DNA from: Lingula anatina
Lineage: Eukaryota > Brachiopoda > Lingulata > Lingulida > Lingulidae
Reading direction: 5' to 3'
Assembly: GCF_001039355.2 (NCBI RefSeq)
Contig: NW_019775665.1
Span: 21,535-85,534 of the forward strand
DNA length: 64,000 nt
The translations under genes were made by a program, and so were the position numbers. Numbering within the stretch: the stretch's first letter is position 1; each line of letters begins with the position of its first letter. Positions 33,301-44,849 of this stretch are shown here, piece after piece. The notes under the pieces are model-generated. The model was not told the DNA's origin. It was given only the letters and a program-made list of their open reading frames with translations, and searched no databases.

Positions 33301-36300
33301 AAGATAAAACTATGAACAGATAGATATGAATATTAAGTAATACATAACCATTATTATATTTATAATGAAATGTCACCCCTTCCTCATCTTCCAGGATTTG
33401 CACCATCTTTCATCAAGAACCCAGTAGACCCCAACCAGTTTGCCGTCCAGGGAGGTAACGTCACCATCGTCTGCCAGCCAGAAGCTGCGCCCAAGGTCCA
33501 AGTGGAGAAAATCACCTGGAAGAAAGACGGTGGCTCCCTCACTCTGACTGGTGGTGGACGCATCAGTAAACTGCCCAATGGCAACCTCTTGATTCGTTCA
33601 GTCCAGTACAGTGACAGGGGAAATTACACCTGTGTTGCTGAGAATGATGTCGGGTCAGCCGAGAGTACTGGGTTCCTGACTGTAGTAGGTAGGGAGAATT
33701 TTGATTCTGATCATGAATTTAATTGATTCTTATTTTGACTTGAATTTTATAAATTGGTTGCTTGATAGATAAGAGAATATTTCAGTTTTCATCCGAATAA
33801 AGAAGTTAAGACTAAGTGAAATATAAAGTTTTATTTAGAATTTGCTTAATTATTTTTCCAAAAAATATTTTATCTTTTTAGGGATATATATTTGTGAGTA
33901 CCTCCCTTAATAAGTGCTAAAGTGTTGGTTTTGAATAAAAAATTATTACCTCCACCATTTTTTTTATCATTATTGGGTTGCTACCTAACTGACCTGTCTG
34001 AAAAAGTAATGGACAAAATTTTACGGATATGGGCTTACTTAGAATCAGTTAACTAGATCTTGGTGGTGATTTGTTCATGGATTTATCTTGAAATTTGAGC
34101 TGCCTTGGCGGAGGTCCGCCATATCTAAACTGCATTTGAGTGCTTAAATTTCTTCTGGCCACTATTTTAAATCTGCATGTTTTCATACATCAGAATCCAC
34201 CAGTCTCCAGATGAAGCCGTCAGAGCAGTCTCCTCCAATCAGGACCACATACGTAGGTCAGAACCTAACCCTCTACTGCCTTGCCACCGTCAACCCACTG
34301 CTCGACCTCAACTACATATGGCGGTTTAATGACCGCGATATCGACTTTGAGGGCAAGTACGACCAGTATGGGCTGCGTGTGGAGGAACCAGACAGATACT
34401 GGCAAAGGGTAAGGAGCTCTTGTCTTTGTTTTTTTAATTTTTATGAAGTTATTTTATAAATATTTAATGTAGTTTATAAAGATCTTTGTATGGGTGAAGG
34501 CTGTATGAACTTGCATATTGTGTAAGGGCCCAAGCTTTTTTATTCAGCGAATTATGTATCCTTACCTAATCTGTAACCTAGCTATTTGTAATGTATAGTG
34601 GTTTATATAATATATTCAAAACAATTTTAATACATTGTATTTTTATATCAAAATAAAAACATGGCATTACTGTGTTTCTAGGGAATTGGTGAATACCGTG
34701 GTAACCTGCTGATCTACCCTGTAACCTTTGACGTGGAGGGCTGGTATGAGTGCATAGCTAAAACACCTGCCGATCAGGCCTCCGCTAAAGTGGAGCTCAG
34801 AGTTGAAGGTATAAGAATTTTTACTTTTTATTATTTGAGATTGAAAAATTCAAGACTGGAATGATCTTTGTCAACAGTTGTTTTATGATAATATTTTATT
34901 GAGCTCTAAATATGCCACATTTCCAAAAAAATTATTGGAACTGATAGATGAACCATTTCTCACCAGTAAGACTATTTCTCTGTCCCATCATTCCTGGACA
35001 TCTCTTGTCGTGTTTTAGGTCCCCCAGGCCAGCCGTCAGGTATTGAGTGTGTGACCTTGAACTCCAGTTCTGTCAATGTCACATGGTTCCCAGGACCTGA
35101 TCATCGCAGTGCCATACAGCAGTATAAGATTGAGGGCTATAACACTGCCGAGGGGATCTGGAAAACTGCCAAAGAACCAGAAAGTGAGTGATTCATTGTT
35201 TGTCACTTTTCACTATACCTTATTTTTTCCTTTACGGACTTTCCTTTGAGTGATTCATGCCTTTAATCTATTGCTAAGGAATGTGTCAAAAAGTTTTTGA
35301 ATTAAATATGGAGAATAAAATTCCATAATACATAGCACGTTGAACTCGCCCAGTTCACAAAATACAAAAGTTTTCTTCTTTGTCAAAACTTCTTCAATTG
35401 TGATTTATTAAATTATTGTATTTGTATAACATTATAAAGGTACCAAGATCTTATTGAGATAATTTCTAATGTGGTGTTATGGAATTCTAGTGATCACGCA
35501 GGCTGAGTTAGGGGCCAGACGAGCCACAGTGACGGGACTGAACCCATGGAGTACCTACAAGTTTAGATTGTTGGCAAAGAACGGTTACGGATGGGGCGAA
35601 CCCAGCAAACCTTCTCGTGAGTAGCTGAAACATGTTCAGTCGGTTTATTAATTGCTATTGTTTTTGTCGTGATGTTTTTCCTGTAAATGCACCAACAGTA
35701 TATTCATGTTTTGGCTTTTCTAATAATTTAGTGCTTGGAAAATACAGACCAAAAAGGATGAATTTAATAATTTTTTTTCATCATCTGTATAAATGTTCAG
35801 CAATAATCAATGTCAACTAGTAAAGCTAGAAACTTTCCAGCAGCCTGAATCTAATCTATCGTGAGAATAACATAAGTTTTTTAATGTTACTGAGAAGTAA
35901 AATTTTATAGAAAATGTGTGTGTGTGTTTGGGTGAATGTTGTCTATAGATATATGTGTGATGTTGTTTACTTGTAGCCATGGTAACCACCGCCCAGTCCA
36001 TCCCGGCCCGGCCAGTCAGGAATATCACCAGAGCCGTGGACTCCAAAGTTGGCACCCTCGTTGTGGAGTGGGAGGTGGGAGTTGATGGCCATTTTATCTT
36101 CTTTTTTTAATATCCATGATGGTTTTGATTTACTATTCCAATTTTTAAAAAGAAAAAATGTAAAATTTAAATATTTTTTGTATACTTTGTGAAAAGTCTG
36201 TAATAAGCCTGTTTAGACAAAAATGTTTATATCAGTATTTTTGAAAATATAATTTTGTCAGTGGTTTTCATTTGAATAGTTGAATAAATTAATTCAAATC

Positions 36301-38989
36301 TTAATACATATTTTCCTGTTTGCTCACACAGGCATTTTGGTCGGTCTTCAAGTAAAATTAGAAAATAGTAGCTTAAGATACACCAAAACTGTGGAAGATA
36401 ACCTGTAGATCATAAATCTTCTTTTTTTCTTTTTCCAGCCTTTACCAAGATGGGAGCAGCATGGTAACAACACAAAGTACAAGATTTACTACAGGAAAAA
36501 CCAACAGGGCAAAGTCAGTGATCTAGACTGGTCTACGGTACGTACACTTTTTTTAAATCAGACATATTTCTGTGCATTAGAAAATGATTTCTATGGGAGA
36601 CGAATCTTCCTTTTTTGACACTACCTGAATGTCTGTTTAAACTGACATACCCTTAGTAAAAAAATTAAGTCACTAAGAATATCCTCGTCATCTCACTTTT
36701 ATTAATAAGATAATTGATTCACATTTGCAGGGTATTGTGGATGACCCTGGCCATCGCTTTGCGACCACGGTTGGCGTAGATAACACGTACACGCTGTACG
36801 ACATCAAGATTCAGTCCATGAATGTCAAGGGCACATCCGACGCCCTCATCTCACCCATTGTCGAGATCAGGTCTGCTATGGGATGTAAGTGTACATTGAC
36901 CACTAATATTTATTATTTATTATTCTCAGTGGCGGATCCAGAGCTATTTTCTGACAGTCTTCCAAAATATCTTTGTTGATCCATCATCCAATTTTGACCA
37001 TCTCCCAACAGAAAAAATTAGATACCTGTCAATGTAAACTTGAAAGTCTGCATGACCGTCTTCTGGAAGACCCAGAAGACGGCCTAAATCTGCCCCTGAT
37101 TCTTATAGTCTTTTTTATCAAACTCAAAGCACAAGGAAAGAAGAAAGGATGTCAGTCTTCAAATGATTTTTCATAGTTTTCCTTTTATTTCATTTCATAT
37201 CATTCTTTTTTATTTTCCTGAAAAAGAGACTTTGTTACAACAACTTTGATTACAATCGATCTTGTCTTTCCTCTCTCACCTCAGTGCCAGTGGCCGTCCC
37301 AAAGGACATTGTGGCAGAGCAGTATAACGCCACAGCACTTGAGGTCACCTGGATACCTGTACAAAACACCTTTGTTAACCTTAAAGGTGTCCTTGCTGGA
37401 TACAGGGTGAGTAGAAATTTAATAGTGAATATTTAATGTCACATATTTCATACACTTTACTCCATTTAATTACTGCAATCTGGGAAAGTTTTATCCTAGT
37501 TTTATGAGGTGAAGTTAGGTTTTAGGATATAAGGCTTTATCCCAGAGATTAGAGGATTAGAATAAATTAATGTATTTGGTACTCATTTTTATCAGATCAA
37601 CTATTGGGTCCGTGGACGTGAGAACTCCCTGATGGCAGAGGTGGCCACCATACCAGGTGACGTGGACAGAGGTCTCATCGTTGGATTGTACCCCGACACC
37701 TACTACGAAGTGACTGTTATGGTCTACAATGAAGCAGGAAATGGAGAACCAAGTCAACCGTATCCTCAGAAGACACTGAGACAACGTAAGTTTGCTGGAA
37801 TTACTAGAATGGTTCAAACTTTGGGTAATTGTAAATAATTCTTGTTAGTGAAAGCAATGTAAAGTTGGTGTCCTTGTTGACAGATAGCTTCCATCCTGTC
37901 CCTGGTATTTGTCAGCAGAGCTCAATATGCACTTGTCCACAGATGCAGGTTCTACCATGTTTTTTTAAATTTTTTAATAGCAGTTTTTTAAACAAATACT
38001 TAATGAAAGTAGAGGTCAGTTTGATCATTTGAAAAACCTAAAGGGCACCATGCATGCTGTAAGTGAGAGTTGTCTGATGAAAATATCCAGGCTCAGTAGA
38101 TGTGAATATTATCTATGATTTTTCCAGCCCCCAAGGACTACCCCACAGAGGTGGAGCTACACAACGTGGACACTCACACCATCAAGGTCAGCTGGCGCGG
38201 AATCAGCACTGACCAGACCGAGGAGCCGCTACAGGGATACAAGGTGGGCTGAAGAGAATTTTTTTTCTTTTAATCAAGTCATATTCCTTACTTAATTACA
38301 GCGTATTAACTGTTTTGTGAACCATCTGAAAGTTTCAGTCTTCTTCCAATCAGGGTAGGCTGAAGAAAAACTAATTTTGAAAATCCATCAGCTTTTAAAA
38401 TTTTTATTTTCTGTTGATTTTCTTTTAGGTTAAATACTGGCGCACAAGTGAGAAGATCATCGATGCCAAAGATTTTGATGCAGGCAAAGACACGTTTGCC
38501 ACCATCTCTGATCTCTCAGCAGGAGAGAGTTACTATCTTCGTGTCTATGGCTACAGCAGAGGGGGGCAGGGCGCCATGAGTTCCCCCATGGTCATGTTTG
38601 TCATGGGTAAGAACTAGGTTCATGTTTGTTAGCAAGTTTGTCATGGTATATAGGAACAGTGCATGTAGTCTGTGGTTGAAGTTAAATATTTAGCAGTTAA
38701 CTTGGTGGGCAGTCAATTTTGTAACTTAAATTATAAAAATTATTTGATTCTTGGTGTCCCACAATTTTTGTTTTGTTATTGATATTTATTCTGGATACTT
38801 AAATGATTTTTATCTCATCTTTATTTTGATTACATTTTATTCAATATTACAGCTAAATCGGGTTGCACATATACCCAAATCATCCCTGAGGCATCCTATG
38901 TAGAAAAGTGTGGCTCCTGTCAGCATCTCGCTTCTGTCTTACTACTGGTGACTGCTCTACTAGCACAGATACTGAAAACCATTTTATAA
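27396..38989 (+). CDS. CNTN: Contactin, C-type-lectin-bearing GPI-anchored cell adhesion protein
   Basis: A complete gene of 25 coding exons and 1279 residues. Exons: 27396-27486, 27958-28052, 28410-28498, 28849-29036, 29521-29628, 29779-29992, 30429-30559, 31095-31190, 31474-31686, 31994-32105, 32509-32696, 32854-33147, 33395-33688, 34194-34408, 34682-34808, 35019-35183, 35491-35616, 35977-36074, 36439-36537, 36731-36884, 37285-37406, 37596-37785, 38128-38243, 38429-38606, 38853-38989. All junctions are GT-AG and every phase closes. Domains: signal peptide 1-29; C-type-lectin-like 31-190; six Ig at about 191-305, 306-408, 409-508, 509-606, 607-704 and 705-818, each with the Cys/Trp/Y-x-C pattern; four FN3 at about 819-915, 916-1032, 1033-1136 and 1137-1234; C-terminal hydrophobic tail without cytoplasmic residues, a GPI signal. 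This is the architecture of Drosophila Contactin, a septate-junction and neuronal adhesion protein acting with Neurexin IV and Neuroglian. Role by homology. Confidence 0.97.
28650..28848 (+). repeat. Degenerate tandem repeat abutting contactin exon 4
   Basis: Four imperfect units of about 40-50 bp with the core CAGTCAGGCTGTTGCCATGG and TTTCCATAATGGGTG. The last unit ends in TTTTCAG, the acceptor of exon 4, so the splice site itself belongs to the repeat. Confidence 0.65.
33945..34146. mobile_element. MITE-like element with CCTTGGCGGAGGT end, copy 1 (degenerate)
   Basis: It starts TTACCTCC and ends with GCTGCCTTGGCGGAGGTC and GAGTGCTT. It lies in the contactin intron before exon 14 and matches the better copy at 45459-45693 at both ends. 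Confidence 0.6.
36927..37098. mobile_element. hAT-like MITE, copy 2, in a contactin intron
   Basis: A 172-bp element, CAGTGGCGGATCC to CTGCCCCTG, matching 8970-9140. The flanking octamers ATTATTCT and ATTCTTAT agree at six of eight positions, as expected of an old 8-bp hAT target duplication. Confidence 0.75.
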
Positions 38990-40905
38990 AAGGTAGGTTT
39001 TTAAATGTTTTTTTTTTTTTTTTACACAGAAATCCTTGATTCTATGAATTTACTATAGGTAAAAGTATTCTGCCAGCTGTCAGTGCATAACTCTTGGTAC
39101 TTTTAATATTATAATTGATTTTAATTTGAAAAACATTGGTTACATATTCTTTTCAGACTTTTATTGATTAGTAAGCAAAAAAGGTTTATAAAAACCAATC
39201 ATAATTAGCACTGTGTTTTAACTGTGATCTGAAAGAAAGAAATATATGTATAATTTTTATGTTTCAGAAAACCGCCATTGCTCCATGTAAATATCTGTTC
39301 TTGGGGACCATTCCATTACATAACTCCATCAAGTCTTTTTTCCTGCCATTCCTCAGATAATGTGGTCATGTGATAGACTAGTCATGTGACAACCAGAACA
39401 TGTGATAGACTGGTCAGGTGACTTTCATATCACATGACTGTTGGACCAAGACAAGCTGTAAATATTCACAGGGGTTTTATATAATGAAAAATATTCTGTA
39501 TATTAGGGACAATTTTTGCAAATAGAAATTTAATTGTAGATACATTTACTACTGCCTATTTTGTTGGAATGGAAAGAAGCCATTTTAGGCCTTTAGGTAC
39601 AAATGTAGGTTTTGTAAGAGAAGTAAGAACCTCTCATTAATATCTCTCATGTGCATTTAAAAACTTAATTTTTGTACTTGCTTTACTGAGCTCTGGCAAA
39701 TTGTGAAAGAAACTTGAGTATTCTCATGTTGTATACTTCCATCTGTATACTGCAACTGAAAATAGAATCTTACATTTTAAGCATGTACAGTTCTTTGCTT
39801 GATGTGCGTCTTAAACATACTGTATACCTTATATACAAGAGGAAAACAGCAAAATATATAGAGACCTTATAATGATGAATTTGTAAATTTGATGCTGTAG
39901 ATTTATATTATCACAGCAGCTGATATCTTTTATTTGGTAGGGAACTTGTGTATCAAGTGTGAAATGTAAAATTAAAATAAGATATTCAAAATCATGCCCC
40001 TCATTAATAGCCTGTGAGTGCATGTGAGGATATCCATGTACCTATTTTTAAAAAATTGTTTTTATTTAGTGTACATACATGACTAAGTGATATGTATGAG
40101 AAGTTACACCCAGGTTAATGAATTAGTTGCTACAAGGTTTACAAGTAGAAGTTTTAGGTGTAACATAGTTTTATTCTGTAAAGATTGCATCAAAATGCAA
40201 GAACATGTTTTTGTACAAACTATTTAGTCTTAGATATTTACTTATATACATGAATAGGACTAGTTTTTGATAGCAGAGCTTTTATAACTTGTATATAATC
40301 CTGACTAAGAATTTGTTATCACAAAGAGAGGAGGAAATGAAGAAAGTGGTTAGATAAAAAATTACCCAAAAAAAATCTTCACTAAAAATTGCTCTTCATC
40401 TCACGTATAAAGGATGACTCTCATATTTAACACTTAAAGTATCAGACAATTTTTAGATTGTGTTAATATTAAGTTCAAGAGGTTATTTGCTCCATCAAAG
40501 TTCATATATTTGCTTTTTTATGTATTTTTTTTATTCTTAAAATTTTAATTTTAGTTTCTTTATTTTATTTTTTTTTTTTGAGAAGGGCAGCCCAAGAAGA
40601 AAAAAGCTGCTGCCAAAGAAAATATTCTTTTTTCACTTAGATACATAATGACATAGTGCAAGAGCCCAACTTGGTCTATTATAAAAAGTGTTTCTAGCTA
40701 GGCCACTTTTTTATTATTACTTCATCTGGAAAAATATACTTTCGTGTTATGGGGTGAACACTACACCTGTGAAGATCATGAAAGATAAACATTTCTTTAG
40801 CAATAATTGTTAACAAGATATAAACACTGATCTAGTGTTGTATCAAAAAGACGTCATCTCATGTTTGTATGTCTGAGAATAAATGAGGAAATCTTTTGAA
40901 AAGAA
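38990..40905 (+). other. Contactin 3' UTR with an intron just after the stop
   Basis: Three bases after the TAA comes GTAGGT at 38993. An acceptor TTTCAG at 39262-39267 opens a long AT-rich exon that ends near the AATAAA at 40878. An intron this close to the stop should not trigger nonsense-mediated decay. Splicing is predicted from motifs only. Confidence 0.5.
40878..40883 (+). terminator. CNTN: Contactin poly(A) signal
   Basis: AATAAA followed within 40 bases by a TGTGTTTATT stretch, the usual downstream GU-rich element. Confidence 0.6.
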
Positions 40906-41387
40906 TAATGTGTTTATTATTTTCTTTAAAGTTTAAAAATAACAGCTGGGGCACTGAAGGGGATGAAAGCTTTTCACTTTGGCTGGAAAGGCCTCATAAA
41001 ACGAATTTTCCTGGGTTAAATGATAATTTTGCTATACATGCGAATGGTTAATAAATCATTTCCGAAATTCGATGTCAGTTGATTGTTTTTTTTTTTTTTT
41101 TTTTTTTTTTAATTTTATCCTCTATTCTGTTTGAGNAGAAAGAAAACGAATTTTGTAACAAAAATTCGTTTCCAGTACTGTATTACATCTCAGTACCTAA
41201 TCTCTTATTGCATAATTCTTCAAATTATTACTGACAATGAAGAGTAAATTGTGCACATTTTTTATTGTCAGTGTATTGTTATCTTCGCAAGAAATCTCGG
41301 CTAAAATTTTTTAATGCGCAACACAAACACCGACAATATTATACGTGCGAATTTTCTCCATAGACATACTCCTTTGCAAACGATTGT

Positions 41388-41474
41388 TTTCGCGCGTCTG
41401 ATCTCCTAGATCGCATAAGCAAAGCTCCAATGCAAGCACGTTTTCTATTGGTCAGCCAAGCTGAATTAACCAAT
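41388..41474 (+). promoter_or_regulatory. CCP110: CCP110 proximal promoter: E2F site and two CCAAT boxes
   Basis: TTTCGCGC at 41388-41395 fits the E2F consensus TTTSSCGC. An inverted CCAAT box (ATTGG, near 41447) and a direct CCAAT (near 41470) lie about 25-30 bases apart, the arrangement bound by NF-Y in many cell-cycle promoters. The coding start is only 40-120 bases downstream. No TATA box. Motif evidence only. Confidence 0.5.
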
Positions 41475-41514
41475 CGATAACACGATAATGTTTCTGATGA
41501 ACAAATTTTTCAAA

Positions 41515-44500
41515 ATGGCGCGGGACAACAGCAACACCGCCACTGGCAAAGGAAGCGAAAAAGATTTGGTGAGATATCTTAGTATTGAAAGATTCGAAAT
41601 TGCACACTCAGTCATAATTCTACCTTTTGCTTGCAATTAGCTAGCAGAAGATCCCCAACGCGTAGCACCCTGGGGGTCACAGTAGAAATGGGGAATCGAA
41701 ATTTGGCGTCAAACTGCAACCATCATCGATCAAAGCCAAAAGATAATTCAGAAACCTGTAACGTTAAATACAACAGTGTGTGTTGCATGTGGTGCTGAAG
41801 CCAACTAACTTTAGCACTAAATGAAACCGTAGTAAATGTGCATAGTGGATACAAGGCAGTGTTTCATAATTTTTATGGGTTGATAAAACACAGTTGTTTG
41901 TATTATATCCAGTGCTTTGAAAATATCAGCAGAGAGAGTGATAGTATTTCAGTAATGTTTCTAATTCTTTTTAGGAGATGACTCTTATGATGATAGAGGA
42001 ACTCACGGAATTTTTTGATACCCAGAATTCCCAAATGGACTCTGCTCTATTTCCCTCAGGCTACATGGGGTTGGATACAGGATATAAATCAATGATAAGG
42101 ATGGATGGAGCTCCCATTCTTCCTCCAGTGGTAGGCACACCCCTATTATCCTGAGCCCAGGTTTACACTAATGGTCTTAACTTTATGACCAAAAATAATT
42201 TGGTCTGCTCAAATTCTCTATAAAGATGTTTTAGCCCACTAAAACAAAATAGCTGGATGTGTAAATGATTAGTCATCTTATGCTTTCGACTTATAAAATA
42301 TTGGCAGTATTTCACTGAAGACTTCAAGTGGATTTCTACTGTAACACTAATCTAGACCAAGTCATCTACATGTGGGCAAAATCTTGATAATCTCAGAAGT
42401 CTCTTATATACTTGCTGATACTGTTTACAGATGACACATGAGAGAAGAGAGGAGATGCAGCAGTACAAGCGTCAGGCAGTTATAGCAGAAACCAGGCTGA
42501 AGAACAGAAGAAGAGAGAAACTGCTGGCCAAAGTCCAGTCCATTGTAGATGAGATTGAGGTAAGAGATCTGACATATGCTTACCTTACGGTAAAATATGT
42601 AAAGAATATGGATTTATAAACTAGTATCTATGTTAAGCTTTCATTGAAAGAAAGACTGCTTGTTGTGTTATTGGAAAATGAAGTGATTTTCACATGGTTT
42701 CTGATATAGAACAAAGCATATTTCAAAACATGTTGACAATGTTGAATTTAAAGTGTTCAATTTTACTTCGGCTTTTCAACTCAAATATACTGCACCCAAT
42801 TTCCCATATAGTCATGATAAACACACTTGCACACTGTCACTGATGATATATTTTTCAATAATAATTTTAGACAAGAAGAACGCCATCCCCACAACAAGAA
42901 TGTCTGCCAACTAACCAAGGTGTTATCACAGCCACTATGACCACTACGACCACTATTATGACCACATCTCCTACAACACAGCAGAGGTCTTCTACTTATG
43001 ATAACCAGCCAGATGTGACAGACAGCACTGGCAGTGACAGACCAGTCACAGTGTCTGGTAGCTGTGCCAGCAGTGGAAGCAGTGTCAGTGAACTCAATAG
43101 GACAGTCATTGAAACCAGCACCTTGTTGAAGGAGAAGTCTAAAATAAACAGTGCTAGTGATACTGTAGAAAACACTACTCTAAACAACTCTAACAGTGAG
43201 AAAATCCAGACACTAGATGGTGCTGGTGGTGCTTTAGAAATGACAGGTGCTGTTGGATCTGACAATGTGAAAGACCAGAGCAGTAGCAGTGGTCATGATA
43301 GTGGCTTTGTCACAGGGTCTCTGGTGCCATGTTCAGACTATACAGACAGTCAGTTCCCTAACTCTGAACTGCCTAACTCTGATCTTCCTAACTCTGATCT
43401 GAGTGACCTGTTGAGTCGTGTTGTACTCAGTCCTACAGACGGAGAAACAGCAGACAAAGTGCCAAATGTGATGAAGCCAGGAGATCAGAAAACACCTGAA
43501 AAAGTAAATGAAGTTGGTCAGAGACCAGATGATGGCAAGGGAGGAAATGACCAGTGGCACAGTAATAGCAGTCCCAGAACAGAAAGTGTGTGTGACAGTG
43601 AGGCTGTGAGTTATATGGGAGAATACTGTGCTCTTCCCACCCCAGCACCAACCGGAACTGCTACTACTCTACCCAATAGTGGTGATCAGCAGTTACTGAC
43701 ACCAGATGTCTCTGTTATCCCATACGAGACCAACTCCGTGGTGATTAGCTCCTCAGTACCTTCTTCTAGTCAAAATCAACCTCTTCTGTCCATAACTCAA
43801 GCATCGATGGGATCTACTGCCAGTAAACCAGAGCAGTTGCTGTCACAAAAGTCTTTAAACCCAGACTCTGTTGTCACTGCCACTAACACTGCCAGTACTG
43901 ATCTAAGACAATACATGCAAGGTTCACTAGACACCATGGCCAGCTCTCTCACACTGAAGGAAGAAGCTGTAGGTAGCACTGCTGGTTTGAAGAATCTAAG
44001 CCAGGAAAAGATAAGCCCTGTGTCTAATTTAGAGACTAAATCTACCCCAGGTCAGGGACACGTGCGCAAGTCTTCGTACACTCTGGAGCACCCGTCCCCT
44101 GCACTGCTGATGGCTCATGGTCAGATGAAGACTAATACTGGGGTAGCTGGCACTGATAGCAGTAAGTGGAACTTGGGTGTCAAATATTTTAAGTGTGTGT
44201 TACTTTATTTGTGTGATTCAGCCAATTGTAGTCTTATACAAATAGGAAATGGAAAATTAAATCACACTCCAGACTCCAGCATGCAGGTGGTATGAGCTAC
44301 AGTGTTTAGTCTGTCTCTGCTAGACTTAAGTTTACTGGAGAAGTATATGTGCGATAGAGTGGTACCCTTAGTGAAACTGAAACTGACATTAATCTTACTT
44401 AAATTATCAAAATAACTTTGCAGGTTTTGAACCCTCAGGTAGAGACAAGCCCAGCACAGTACAGAGGAAACTGAACTATGAAGAAGAAGAGCTGGTCACC

Positions 44501-44814
44501 CCCAGGGACAGCCTGGACAGACACAGCTCCAGTAGGAAGGACATACAGGATTCCGAGGCCGAGGGGAAGAGAGAGCACCTGCAGAGATACCTGGCTCAGA
44601 TCAGTGCACAGCCCACTGTGTCACTCCCTGTGGACCAGTCTGTAGTGGTAAGTTATGAGTGAGAGAGAGAGAGTGTGTGTGGCTCAAATCAGTGCACAGC
44701 CCACGGTATCACTCCCTGTGGACCAGTCGGTAGTGGTAAGTGGAGAGAGGGAGTGGCTCAGATCAGTGCACAGCCCACTGTGTCACTCCCTGGGGACCAG
44801 TCTGTAGTGGTAAG

Positions 44815-44849
<35 letters not shown>

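Noticed and set aside
27396-38989. Neuroglian/L1 or Dscam-type receptor instead of contactin
   Set aside because: There is no membrane segment followed by a cytoplasmic tail. The hydrophobic C-terminus ends at the stop, and six Ig plus four FN3 plus a lectin domain is the contactin layout.
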